Of a stretch of DNA of 64,000 bases, positions 1 to 8,136 are shown piece after piece. Origin of the DNA: an uncultured Alistipes sp. (lineage in GTDB: Bacteria; Bacteroidota; Bacteroidia; Bacteroidales; Rikenellaceae); the NCBI GenBank assembly GCA_910576555.1, contig CAJTIY010000002.1, positions 1-64,000 of the forward strand, given 5' to 3'. Positions within the stretch are counted from its first letter, which is position 1. Every line of letters starts with the position of its first letter. Position numbers and translations under genes: made by a program. The notes beneath the pieces were generated by a model, which searched no databases, was not told where the DNA came from, and was given only the letters and a program-made list of their open reading frames with translations.

Positions 1-110
1 TCTTGGGCGCAGCCAAAGATACGAATAAGCCGAATACAAAACCAAACTTGTTTGGGTTTTGTTGAGGCGGAGTATCTTGGGCGCAGCCAAAGATACGAAT
101 AAGCCGAGGG
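1..110 (-). repeat. Two tandem copies of the 74-bp promoter-bearing repeat
   Basis: Read on the minus strand, each copy ends in a Bacteroidota -7 element TATCTTTG (positions 14-21 and 88-95, exactly 74 bp apart), preceded by 'CGGCTTATTCG' and followed by 'GCTGCGCCCAAGA'. The same unit precedes rnpB and rnhB elsewhere in the window. Both promoters point off the left edge, so the gene they may drive is not visible. The first copy is cut by the window boundary. Confidence 0.75.
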
Positions 111-179
111 AATTTGCTGTTTGCCGAGGCGAGTAGCTCGGGGCGAAACCGGCGGCGGCTGAAAACGGGAGCAGAGGCC

Positions 180-606
180 GGTATGGGGGGGGGCGGGCGG
201 CACGGGCGGGCGCGGGCAGAGGAAGACGGAGGAGGGAGAGAGAAAGAACGGAGAAGAACCGGAAGAAGGACGGAGGAGAGACAGGAAGGAATGGAGCGGG
301 GGAATGGGTGGTGGTGAGGACGTGGGAGGAAGGGAGGAAGGGAGGGAGGAAGGGAGGGAGGACAGAGAAAGATATAGAGAAAAACCGGAGACGGGGCGGA
401 AAAGAAACAGAAAAGGGACGAAGGAGAAACAGGTGGGGACAGAGCAGGCAGAACGGACCGGATGGGCGCGGGCGGAGGAAGACGGAGGAGAAAAGCAAGC
501 AGAACGGGCGGCAGGGACGGGGCGGAAAAAGACGGAAATGGGACGGAGTGGGACAGAGGAGAAGCAGAGAAAGACGGAGGCGGGGCGGAAAAGGACAGGA
601 CAGGGA
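180..606. repeat. G/A-rich low-complexity tract
   Basis: This is a degenerate purine-rich array on the plus strand, built from short variants of GGAAGGGAGG, GGAGAA and GACGGA. Open frames cross it in several phases, but their translations are only Arg/Glu/Gly/Lys mixtures with no domain, so it is treated as non-coding. It belongs to a class of similar tracts at about 7.6, 14.7, 26, 39.8 and 45.3 kb. Confidence 0.7.
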
Positions 607-640
607 CGAAAAGGGCGGCAGGCCGTATGCCTGCCGCCCT
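607..640 (-). terminator. Intrinsic terminator of the S41 protease gene
   Basis: A perfect 12-bp stem (612-623 with 629-640) closes a 5-nt loop. On the minus strand it is followed by TTTTCG. It lies 20 nt past the S41 stop codon. Confidence 0.75.
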
Positions 641-659
641 TCGGTCGCGGATCGGCCGG

Positions 660-2579
660 CTATTCGGCCCGGAAGGGGTCGAAGCCGTCGAGATCGACCA
701 GCTCGAGCATGCCCGACTGGCGGCCCGGGACGGGCGGCAGCGCGATGCGTCGGGGCAGGGCCCGCGGCGCATCGGCGGCACGCGTCGCGGGTGTCGCCGC
801 AACCTTCGTTCCCGTGATGAGCTCCAGCGCTTTGGCAAGACAGGGTTCGGTCGGGTCGGCGAAGTCGCGCAGGCCGTCGAAATAGCGGTTGCCGTCCGTC
901 GAGGGGCCCGACCAGTTCCAGTCGAGGACCTCGTAATCGGGGGCGAAGCCATTCGAATAGTCGCTCCCGGCGGCCTGCTCGCCTTTAGCGTTGTAGGACT
1001 GGAACGTGATGGGCGCATACTGGTAGAGGAGCGTGCCGTCGGTCAGCCCGTTGATGCCCTCCATGCCGACATTCTTGCCTTCGGTACGCTCGCCGATGAG
1101 CACCACGTCGAGGTCGATGCCCCGCAGCGAGTTGATGACCAGCTCGCTGGCCGAAGCCGTCTGTTCGGAGACGATCACGTAGAGCCGCTGCAGGTCGAGG
1201 GCGTAGCGCTTCAGGTCGACGCCGTAGTAGCGCGAGCCGTAGGAGAAGCGTTCGCAGTATTTGCCCTCGCGCTCGTCGAACTCCTTGGTCTCCTTCTGCG
1301 CGGCCATGCGCTCGCGGTTATAGCGGTAGTAGGCGAAGACGCGGCCGTCGCAACGCGCTCCGGCGATGCACGAGGCGATCAGGTCGGCAGAGATCACGTG
1401 GCCGCCGCCGTTGAGGCGCAGGTCGAGGACCATATCCGCGACACCGGCGGCGCGGAACCGCTCGAAGGCCTCGAGCAGCGAGCCGTCGTAGGCCGCCTCG
1501 AAGCCCGAGTAGGCCAGATGGGCGATGTTGCGGCCGCCCGACGGGATCACCTCCGCGAGCAGCACCGTATTCTCGGAGATCGCCTCGGCGGCGAGCGACA
1601 CGGCGTAGGGTGCGGAGCCCGACATCGGGTCGTCGATCATCGAAAAACGTTTCGGATCGCTCTGCAGGGGCGCGAGCAGCTCTTCGTAGGCCGCGGCCAC
1701 CTCCGCGACGTCGTTCGGGAGGTAAGGCAGCTGCTTGCCGTCGATGGCGTAGATCCACTGTCCGCGCTTCATCCCCGCGGCAGCGGCCGGAGAGCCGGGA
1801 TAGACCCCCTCGATGCAGAACCACCACGCCTTGCCGCTGTCGGTGGTGACCGTGACGGGATAGAGCGAGACGAAGCCGAAGGAGAGCTTCACCGGAGCGG
1901 GATAGCCGTGGCCGGGCGTCTCGGCCTGCGCGGCGGGCGGCGCGGCGGCCGCGAGAGCGCCCGAGGCGTAACCGATCGGGGTGAGGTTGGAGTAGAGCGT
2001 ATAGAGGGTCTGGCCCATCGCCTCGCCGTAGGGTTTGCGGTCGAGCGTATTGGTCTTCATCCGCATCAGGTTGTTGTAGACGAAGTTGTCGTTCATGCCG
2101 TTCCACACTACCGAGAAGTCGCGGTCCAGCGTGCGGTACTCCTCGTTCCACAGGTAGCGGCGCGCGAGGTCGTCGTCGATCTGCCGCGCGAGGGGGGACG
2201 CATCGCCGTTGCCGGGAGCCTGCACCACGGTGAATTTCGACGAGGAGTAGCCCTTGACGAAGACCGTGACCTCGGCCGAGCGCGTCGCCGCGGTGTTCTC
2301 CGAGGTGCGGATCGTGAGCGAGCTCTCGCCCGCGGCGCCCGACTCGGGCGAGACGATGCACCAGCGCTGGGAGCTCTTGGCCGTCCAGTCGGCGAGCGCC
2401 GTGAAGCGGAATTCGAGCGTCTCGCCCGCAGCCTCCGCATCGACCCTCTTGCTCCACGTCTGCTGCACGACGCCCTTGTTTTCATCCTCCTGCGTCTTGT
2501 CGTCGCCGCATGACACGACCATCCCCAGCACGGCGGCGAGGAGCGCCGCGCCGGTCAGAAACCGAACCGTTTTTTTCAT
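660..2579 (-). CDS. S41 family (C-terminal processing-like) peptidase lipoprotein
   Basis: The product is a 639-residue exported serine protease, probably surface- or periplasm-anchored. The chosen ATG gives an MKK signal peptide ending in a lipobox with Cys24; a longer in-frame ORF upstream (to 2729) overlaps nth and lacks a signal. Residues about 40-125 look like a BACON-type all-beta domain, about 230-295 a PDZ domain ('YPGSPAAAAGMKRGQWIYAIDG'-like, with the usual Gly and hydrophobic pattern), and about 350-520 the S41 catalytic domain. The nucleophile region is 'SEQTASASELV' (Ser476/Ser478) and the general base is probably Lys502 in 'GERTEGKNVG'. The family cleaves unstructured C-termini or peptides; the substrate here is unknown. 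It is transcribed alone, with its own terminator. Confidence 0.88.
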   Translation of the reverse strand: MKKTVRFLTGAALLAAVLGMVVSCGDDKTQEDENKGVVQQTWSKRVDAEAAGETLEFRFTALADWTAKSSQRWCIVSPESGAAGESSLTIRTSENTAATRSAEVTVFVKGYSSSKFTVVQAPGNGDASPLARQIDDDLARRYLWNEEYRTLDRDFSVVWNGMNDNFVYNNLMRMKTNTLDRKPYGEAMGQTLYTLYSNLTPIGYASGALAAAAPPAAQAETPGHGYPAPVKLSFGFVSLYPVTVTTDSGKAWWFCIEGVYPGSPAAAAGMKRGQWIYAIDGKQLPYLPNDVAEVAAAYEELLAPLQSDPKRFSMIDDPMSGSAPYAVSLAAEAISENTVLLAEVIPSGGRNIAHLAYSGFEAAYDGSLLEAFERFRAAGVADMVLDLRLNGGGHVISADLIASCIAGARCDGRVFAYYRYNRERMAAQKETKEFDEREGKYCERFSYGSRYYGVDLKRYALDLQRLYVIVSEQTASASELVINSLRGIDLDVVLIGERTEGKNVGMEGINGLTDGTLLYQYAPITFQSYNAKGEQAAGSDYSNGFAPDYEVLDWNWSGPSTDGNRYFDGLRDFADPTEPCLAKALELITGTKVAATPATRAADAPRALPRRIALPPVPGRQSGMLELVDLDGFDPFRAE

Positions 2580-2646
2580 GTTTTTCGCTTTTTCCGGGAT
2601 ATCCGACATCGAATGCCCGGATAAAGATAACGATTTGTCGCGAGAA

Positions 2647-3303
2647 TCACCCCTTCGCGGCCTCTTTTTTCGCCGCGGCGTACATCCGGCACCACGGAGC
2701 GATGCCGCACGCGGCGCATTTCGGCGCACGCGCCGTGCAGACGTAGCGCCCGTGGAGGATGAGCCAGTGGTGGGCGACGGGGAGCAGGTGCCCCGGGATG
2801 TTCCGCTCCAGCGTCAGCTCGGTCTGCAGGGGCGTCTTCGAACGGGTCGTCAGCCCGATGCGCTCCGAGACGCGGAAGACGTGGGTGTCGACCGGCATCA
2901 CTTCGCGCTGCCACAGCACCGCACCCAGCACGTTGGCCGTCTTGCGGCCCACGCCCGGCAGCCGCTGCATCGCATCGAGGTCGCTCGGAACCTCGCCGCC
3001 GAACTCGTCGCAGAGCATGCGGGCCATGCCTGCGAGGTTCTTCGCCTTGTTGTTGGGATAGGAGATGCTCCGGATGTAGGGGTAGATGCCCTCGGCGCCC
3101 GCCGCGGCCATGTCCCAAGGGGTCGGGAAGGCCTCGAAGAGCGCCGGCGTGGTCATGTTGACCCGCTTGTCGGTGCACTGCGCCGAGAGGATCACCGCCA
3201 CGAGCAGCTGGTAGGGATTCTCGTAGCGCAGCTCGCTCTCGGCTACGGGCATGTGCTCCGAGAACCACGCGATGATGCCGTCGTAACGCTGCTTTAAAGT
3301 CAT
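2647..3303 (-). CDS. nth: Endonuclease III, base-excision DNA glycosylase/AP lyase
   Basis: The 218-residue length is typical of Nth, which removes oxidised pyrimidines and nicks the abasic site. The helix-hairpin-helix is 'LPGVGRKTANVL', with the catalytic Lys in GRKTA, and the catalytic Asp lies in 'VDTHVFR'. Four cysteines near the C-terminus with spacing C-x6-C-x2-C-x5-C form the [4Fe-4S] cluster loop. The start codon abuts the AT-rich array of the four-helix-bundle cassette, so uvrD and nth may have been adjacent before that insertion. Confidence 0.96.
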   Translation of the reverse strand: MTLKQRYDGIIAWFSEHMPVAESELRYENPYQLLVAVILSAQCTDKRVNMTTPALFEAFPTPWDMAAAGAEGIYPYIRSISYPNNKAKNLAGMARMLCDEFGGEVPSDLDAMQRLPGVGRKTANVLGAVLWQREVMPVDTHVFRVSERIGLTTRSKTPLQTELTLERNIPGHLLPVAHHWLILHGRYVCTARAPKCAACGIAPWCRMYAAAKKEAAKG

Positions 3304-3775
3304 AAGTAATTAAGTAAAAAGTGAAAAGTAAAAAGTGAGAAGTGAGAAGTAGCTATTTCAGGCGTTCTAGCGGATGGTTCTGACGGTGCTGGCCAGAATG
3401 CGCGCCAACTCGTCGCAATCGGCCGACAACGAATCGAACATCTCTTTCGGAATCAGCTCCGATTCATACACTATTTCCAGCCAGTAGCGGGTCTCCCCGG
3501 CCTCTTTCAATGCGATATTTATCTTGGAAACGAAATCCCTGCGGCTTTGAGCATGAACCGACTCCGCGATGTTGGCGCCGATCGACGTTCCGCTCCGCAT
3601 GAGCTGTTTCGACAGCACGTACTCCTGCCGCTCGGCCTGCAAAAACCGGCAGCACTTCACGATACGCACGGCGAAACGCTTGCTTTTCTCCCGCTTGACC
3701 AAAACCCCGCAGTTTATAGTTTATAGTTTATAGTTTATACTTTATACTTTATACTTATCACTTTTCACTTCACAG
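3303..3775. mobile_element. Putative four-helix-bundle gene cassette with AT-rich repeat ends
   Basis: A roughly 470-bp AT-rich island lies exactly between the uvrD stop codon and the nth start codon. The left end (3304-3352) is a run of AGTAAAA/AGTGAAA/AGTGAGA heptamer-like units. The right end (3711-3769) is a run of TTTATAG/TTTATAC units passing into TATCACTTTTCACTT. Read inward, both outer ends carry AGTGAAAAGT-type sequence in opposite orientation, like degenerate terminal inverted repeats. The only gene inside is the S23/four-helix-bundle gene. No transposase is present, so mobility is inferred. Confidence 0.45.
3367..3702 (-). CDS. Four-helix bundle protein (S23 / 23S rRNA intervening-sequence protein family)
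   Basis: This is a 111-residue all-helical protein. The motif 'LSKQLMRSGTSIGANIAES' followed by 'AQSRRDFVSKINIALKEA' and 'ETRYWLEIV' is diagnostic of the TIGR02436-type four-helix bundle family, members of which are encoded in 23S rRNA intervening sequences; related proteins act in diversity-generating retroelements as Avd. No ATG is available near the conserved N-terminus; the usable start is TTG at 3702, with a stop codon in frame upstream in the repeat array. No reverse transcriptase or variable repeat is nearby, so an Avd role is unlikely here. Its biochemical role is unknown. Confidence 0.85.
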   Translation of the reverse strand: MVKREKSKRFAVRIVKCCRFLQAERQEYVLSKQLMRSGTSIGANIAESVHAQSRRDFVSKINIALKEAGETRYWLEIVYESELIPKEMFDSLSADCDELARILASTVRTIR

Positions 3776-6433
3776 CTTGGTGAGCTTGGCGAACTTGGCC
3801 AGCAGCGTCTTTTCGCCGAAGGAGCCGAAGTCGACCACCAGCTTGTGGTCGGTGGCGAGGGTCTCGATGCGCCGGACGACGCCCACGCCGAACTTCGGGT
3901 GCTCGACCCGCTGTCCGACGGCATAGTCGCCCGCGACGACGCCCGTACCGCCCGCGGGACGCACCCCCAGCCGGCGCAGGCCCTCGGTCGAGGGGCGCGG
4001 CGGCTGCACGAGCGACGGATCGGGGCCCGAAGGACGCGCTCCGCAGCGGTCGGCGCCGGGGGCCGAAGCGTGCGGCGCGGCTCCGGGACTCCGCTGCGGG
4101 AGGCCGGAGCTCCGCAGCGGAGTCCCGGAGCCGCCCTGCGGCCGACCGCCGCCGAACGCACCCGGAGCGCCCGAACGGCTCGGATAGCGGCGGGCTGCGC
4201 CCGATTCGCCGTCGGCGGGACGACCGCCGAACGCACCCGAGCCGCTGCGCGGTGCACCGGTTCCGTAGCCGCCCCTGCCGCCCGCCGGAGCGCCGTCGGA
4301 GCGGCCGCCATACCCGGCGCCCGCCTCGCGGCGCTGCTGGAACCGGTAGTCGAAGCGGCGGCGCAGCTCGTCGATCGCCGACCGCTCGCCCCCTTCGGGC
4401 GCGGGGAGTTCCTCCTCGTCGAAGGCCGTCTCGAGGTAGCGGGGGTCGATCTCGCGCAGGAAACAGCTCGGCCGCGAGAACTCCATGTTGCCCCACCGGA
4501 AGCGCATCTCGGCGTAGGAGATCGTCGCGGCGACCTTCGCGCGGGTCAGCGCCACGTAGAACAGGCGCCGCTCCTCCTCCATGCCGTCGGCCGACTCGGC
4601 GGCACGCAGCGAGGGGAAGAGGTTCTCCTCCAGACCCACGATATAGACGTATTCATACTCGAGGCCTTTGGCCGAGTGGACCGTCATGAGGGTCACGCGG
4701 TCGTTGTCCGCGGCGTCGTCCTTGTCCATGTCGGTCATCAGCATGACGTTCTGCAGCCACTCCTCGACGGTGGCCTGCTCCTCCTCGCGGCGTTCGCCGC
4801 CGCGGATCTCGGCGTCGCGCTGCTCGCGGAACTGCTGCATCGAGTTGAGCAGCTCCTCGATGTTGTCGAGCGCCGAGGCGGCCTCGGGCGTATTCTCCGC
4901 ACGGTAGAGGGCCAAGATGCCCGAGCGCGAAACCACCTCCAGACCGAACTCGTAGAGCCCCTTCTCGGTGCGCAGGAGCGACAGCGCACGGATCATCGCC
5001 ACGAACTCCGCGACCTTGCGCGCGACGGTCCGCTGCACGGGGTCGGCGGCCGGTTCGGCGACCAGCGCATCGACCGCCTCCCACATCGAGACGCCCCGCG
5101 CGGCGGCCAGCTGCGCGATGCGGTCGACGGTCGTGCCGCCGATGCCGCGCGCCGGGTAGTTGACGATGCGGCGGAAGGCCTCGTCGTCGCGGGGATTGAC
5201 GACCAGCCGCAGGTAGGCCAGCACGTCCTTGATCTCCTTGTGGTCGTAGAACGACGAGCCCTTGTAGATGCGGTAGGGAATCGAGCGCGCACGGAGGTTG
5301 TCCTCGAAGACTTTGGCCTGACTGTTCGTGCGGTAGAGGATCACGGCCTCGGACCACGGAGCCCCGGCCGCACGGACCCGGTCGCGCAGGTCGGAGACCA
5401 CCGCATCGGCCTCCTCGCGGTCGGTGTAGGCCTTCAGGATGCGGATCTTCTCGCCCTCGTCGCCCTCCGAGAAGCAGTTCTTCTCCATGCGCTTCGAGTT
5501 GCGGACGATCACCGAATTGGCCGCGTTGACGATCGTACGCGTCGAGCGGTAGTTCTGCTCCAGCTTGAAGACCATCGCCTCGGGGTAGTCCTTGCGGAAC
5601 GAGAGGATGTTCTCGATCTTCGCGCCGCGGAACGAGTAGATCGACTGCGCGTCGTCGCCCACGACGCAGACCTTGCCGTGGTGCTGCGAGAGGCGGCGGA
5701 TGATGACGTACTGCGCGTAGTTGGTGTCCTGATACTCGTCGACGAGGATGTAGCGGAACTGCTCCTGATAGCGGGCCAGCACCTCGGGCGCGTCGCGCAG
5801 CAGGATGTTGGTCTGCAGCAGCAGGTCGTCGAAGTCCATAGCGCCGTTGCGCTTGCAGCGCTGGCAGTAGATGTTGTAGATGTTGCCGAACTCGGGGATC
5901 TGCGCCTGCCGGTCCTCGGCGGCGAAGGTCGCATTGGCGAGGTAGGCGCCGGGGGTCACGAGGCAGTTTTTCGCGAAGGAGATGCGCGAGGCCAGCGTAT
6001 TGGGCTTATAGCGGTCGTCCGAAAGGTTCAGCTCGCGGACGATGGTTTTCAGCAGGTTCTTGCAGTCGGAGGGTTCGTAGATGGTGAACGACTGCGGAAA
6101 GCCGATCGCCTCGGCGTTCTCGCGCAGGATGCGCGCGAAGACCGAGTGGAAGGTTCCCATGCGGATGTGGCGGCTGCGGTCTCCCGGCACCATCTGCGCG
6201 ATGCGCGTGCGCATCTGCTCGGCGGCCTTGTTGGTGAAGGTGAGCGCCAAGATGTTGTGGGGCGCCACGCCCTGCTCGATCATGTAGGCGATGCGCGATG
6301 TGAGCACGCGCGTCTTGCCCGAGCCGGCGCCGGCGATGATGAGCGACGGGGCGTCGTAGTTGACCACGGCGGCGTGCTGCGCCGGGTTGAGTCCCTGCAG
6401 GATTTTCGATTCGTTGGGTTCCATGCGTTCCAT
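3770..6433 (-). CDS. uvrD: UvrD/PcrA-type superfamily 1A DNA helicase
   Basis: The 887-residue helicase unwinds DNA 3'-5' in nucleotide-excision and mismatch repair and in recombination control. Walker A is 'AGAGSGKTRVL' near residue 36, and the Walker B/DExx box is 'LVDEYQDTN'. Later motifs 'QNYRSTRTI' (IV) and 'TVHSAKGLEYEYV' (V), and 'EERRLFYVALTRA' (VI), are intact. Residues about 705-830 form a Gly/Arg/Ser/Pro-rich low-complexity linker, after which a Tudor-like C-terminal domain resumes ('GQRVEHPKFGVGVVRRIE'). That linker is much longer than usual and contains a 23-bp DNA inverted repeat. The -7 element lies 5 nt before the ATG, suggesting a leaderless mRNA; a second ATG three codons in is also possible. 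Confidence 0.96.
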   Translation of the reverse strand: MERMEPNESKILQGLNPAQHAAVVNYDAPSLIIAGAGSGKTRVLTSRIAYMIEQGVAPHNILALTFTNKAAEQMRTRIAQMVPGDRSRHIRMGTFHSVFARILRENAEAIGFPQSFTIYEPSDCKNLLKTIVRELNLSDDRYKPNTLASRISFAKNCLVTPGAYLANATFAAEDRQAQIPEFGNIYNIYCQRCKRNGAMDFDDLLLQTNILLRDAPEVLARYQEQFRYILVDEYQDTNYAQYVIIRRLSQHHGKVCVVGDDAQSIYSFRGAKIENILSFRKDYPEAMVFKLEQNYRSTRTIVNAANSVIVRNSKRMEKNCFSEGDEGEKIRILKAYTDREEADAVVSDLRDRVRAAGAPWSEAVILYRTNSQAKVFEDNLRARSIPYRIYKGSSFYDHKEIKDVLAYLRLVVNPRDDEAFRRIVNYPARGIGGTTVDRIAQLAAARGVSMWEAVDALVAEPAADPVQRTVARKVAEFVAMIRALSLLRTEKGLYEFGLEVVSRSGILALYRAENTPEAASALDNIEELLNSMQQFREQRDAEIRGGERREEEQATVEEWLQNVMLMTDMDKDDAADNDRVTLMTVHSAKGLEYEYVYIVGLEENLFPSLRAAESADGMEEERRLFYVALTRAKVAATISYAEMRFRWGNMEFSRPSCFLREIDPRYLETAFDEEELPAPEGGERSAIDELRRRFDYRFQQRREAGAGYGGRSDGAPAGGRGGYGTGAPRSGSGAFGGRPADGESGAARRYPSRSGAPGAFGGGRPQGGSGTPLRSSGLPQRSPGAAPHASAPGADRCGARPSGPDPSLVQPPRPSTEGLRRLGVRPAGGTGVVAGDYAVGQRVEHPKFGVGVVRRIETLATDHKLVVDFGSFGEKTLLAKFAKLTKL
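4077..4134. repeat. 23-bp perfect inverted repeat inside uvrD
   Basis: The arms 4077-4099 and 4112-4134 are exact reverse complements separated by 12 nt. The element lies in the low-complexity linker region of uvrD and could form a very GC-rich hairpin in DNA or mRNA. Confidence 0.85.
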
Positions 6434-6438
6434 GCGGG

Positions 6439-6446
6439 CAAAGGTA
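6439..6446 (-). promoter_or_regulatory. -7 promoter element (TACCTTTG) of uvrD
   Basis: The minus strand reads TACCTTTGCCCGCATG, matching the TAnnTTTG consensus and ending 5 nt before the uvrD start codon. No clear -33 TTTG is seen. Confidence 0.6.
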
Positions 6447-6524
6447 CGAACAATTCGAATTACGGAATCCGAATCGCGGAATTATTTTCCGGCGCACCGA
6501 TGAGGGCGGGCGCAGGGCGGCCCG

Positions 6525-7253
6525 CTACGACCGGTCGCGCAGGTAGTCCCGCAGCCAGCCCGGCGTGGAGGGAACACCCATCGCGGTCACGGTCTGCGTC
6601 GCGCCGTCGGCCATGACGAACGTAAAGGTGAACGAATACTTGCGGTTGTGCGCCTCGGGCAGCGCGGTAAAACCGAACGAGAAGACCTCGGAGGCCATCA
6701 CAAGCCCGATATCCGTCTGCGGCTCGGAGAGCATGCGGACGGAGCGGTGCAATTCGGGGACGGTACCGTACTCGTCGGAGGGGTAATCGAACCTGTAGCC
6801 GCTGCGGATGAAGGGAGCGAAGGACTCGATCCAGATGCACACGATGTCGTCGAGCGAGGTGCCGGCCGGGTGAGCGTCGTCGTAGTCGAAATTGCTGACG
6901 ACATGCACTTCGCGGATGGTCCGGGCGAAGCATGTGTGGCGACTCATGAGGTTCCGCATGGGTTTGTTGTAGTCCGTATCACCGTTCGCCTCGGCGAGCC
7001 GGAGGAATTCGTCGAGGTTCTCCCCGCCGACCCCCTCGGCCGAACAGACCTTCGTGTCGGAGAACTCCCCGGGCTCGGAAATGCAGACGCAGAGGCGCCG
7101 GAAATCGACCGTAAGCGGTCCGTCGTAATAGGCCCAGACGTAGTGGGGCAAGGTTATGTACTCCTGCCAGACCGGCTTATCGCCGCCCGAGCAACCCGCG
7201 GCGAGGATCGGAACGAATGCGAGCGCGAGGCAGCGCAAAATTCTGGTTTTCAC
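6525..7253 (-). CDS. Hypothetical lipoprotein coupled to a decayed C10 protease gene
   Basis: The product is a 242-residue secreted lipoprotein of unknown function, with a signal peptide and lipobox 'PILAAGC' (Cys21). The start is GTG, overlapping the TGA of the upstream reading frame as GTGA, a classic translational-coupling arrangement. The body is mostly beta-rich; residues about 195-232 ('YSFTFTFVMADGATQTVTA') look like an exposed strand repeat. The upstream remnant is the 3' end of a C10 cysteine-protease gene, and C10 proteases in Bacteroidota are often co-transcribed with small inhibitor or accessory lipoproteins, so this may be an orphaned partner. It is longer than known Spi-type inhibitors (roughly 100-130 residues), so that link is tentative. 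It may belong to a DUF5034-like group. Confidence 0.75.
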   Translation of the reverse strand: MKTRILRCLALAFVPILAAGCSGGDKPVWQEYITLPHYVWAYYDGPLTVDFRRLCVCISEPGEFSDTKVCSAEGVGGENLDEFLRLAEANGDTDYNKPMRNLMSRHTCFARTIREVHVVSNFDYDDAHPAGTSLDDIVCIWIESFAPFIRSGYRFDYPSDEYGTVPELHRSVRMLSEPQTDIGLVMASEVFSFGFTALPEAHNRKYSFTFTFVMADGATQTVTAMGVPSTPGWLRDYLRDRS

Positions 7254-7518
7254 AGGCGTACGTCGGTATAGGTCAATATCTGGATATTTTCATCCCACAA
7301 TCCGGGCGTCTTACCGGAAAGCTCCCTGCCGAAATCATTCAACCGGGGTCGATTCGAATTAAAATTCCCGAGGTGTAAAAGCCGTCGGAAGCGCCGTTCC
7401 AGCCGAAATTGCAATGGACGAAACCGCGACAACCGCCGTAAGTCGCAAGGCACGTCGCCGCATCGTCGATATGGGCACCGCTACCCGACCGGGAGTAATC
7501 CATGTCGACCGATTAAAA
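7250..7518 (-). pseudogene. Remnant of a C10 (streptopain-like) cysteine protease gene
   Basis: On the minus strand, codons from about 7518 give 'SVDMDYSRSGSGAHIDDA', matching the conserved 'SVDMDYG..GSA' region of SpeB/C10 proteases. After 'CLATYGG' the frame runs directly into 'GFVHCNFGWNGASDGFY', which matches the C-terminal 'FYHVNWGWGGVSDGFF' block. About 80 residues that normally lie between these blocks, including the catalytic His region, are missing, and everything upstream, including the catalytic Cys, is absent (an in-frame TAA precedes SVDM). After 'GFYTSG' the frame closes; a one-base shift restores a C10-like tail 'NFNSNRPRL...' ending at 7250. So there is a deletion, a frameshift and 5' loss. 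Confidence 0.72.
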
Positions 7519-7559
7519 TGAAGCTACGACAAGATAGGGAATAATATCGGGATATGCAA

Positions 7560-8110
7560 GAGACGGAGCCGTTTTCAGAATCGGTACGGCGGGAGGGAAA
7601 AGGCGGAGGGAGGGAACAAGGAGGACGGGAGAGAGATAGGAAGGCGGACGGGGGGGGGCGCGGGGGGGGCGGACGGAAGAGAGAAAAGCAGCGGCGGGGA
7701 ACAAACCGGAAAGGAAAGAACGGGAAAGAGGCTGGCAGCGGGCGGAACAAACGGGAAGAACGGAACGGAAAAGAGGAAGGCGGCAGACGGGGCCGGAACG
7801 AAGCTGCGAGGCAAGCGGACGGGAAAGGAAGGACGGGAAAGAGGAAGGCAGCAGAGGGGGCGGGAACAAGGTCGCGGGGGAAGCGGAAGGGAAAAGGAAG
7901 ACGGGAGAGAGGAAGGCAGCGGGCGGGGCCGGAAGAAGCCGCGAGGGAAGGGGACGGACGGGAAAGAGGAAGGCGGCAGGCGGGAACAAACGAGAAGAAA
8001 GAAACGGAGAGAGGAAGGCGGCGGGCGGGTCAAACGGAGCGAAGGAAACGGAAAAAAGAGGGTTCGGGGCGGGTGGAAAGGCGGAGGGAGGGCGAAAAAT
8101 GGCGGCGGGG
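7560..8110. repeat. G/A-rich low-complexity tract upstream of moxR
   Basis: This is a degenerate purine-rich array on the plus strand, with recurring GGGAAAGAGGAAGGC and GGCGGGAACAA variants. Frames crossing it encode only Arg/Gly/Glu/Lys or, antisense, Pro/Ser/Leu/Phe mixtures. It separates the C10 remnant from the divergent moxR operon. No gene is seen in it. Confidence 0.7.
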
Positions 8111-8136
8111 AGGAAGAATATAACGGCGGAAAATAA

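Noticed and set aside
462..2513. 683-codon plus-strand open frame opposite the S41 protease
   Set aside because: Antisense shadow extending from the G/A-rich tract; no recognisable motif.
3367..3702. Diversity-generating retroelement accessory protein (Avd)
   Set aside because: The fold family fits, but no reverse transcriptase, template repeat or variable repeat lies nearby.
3845..6616. 923-codon plus-strand open frame opposite uvrD
   Set aside because: Antisense shadow with no domain; the uvrD motifs on the other strand are complete.
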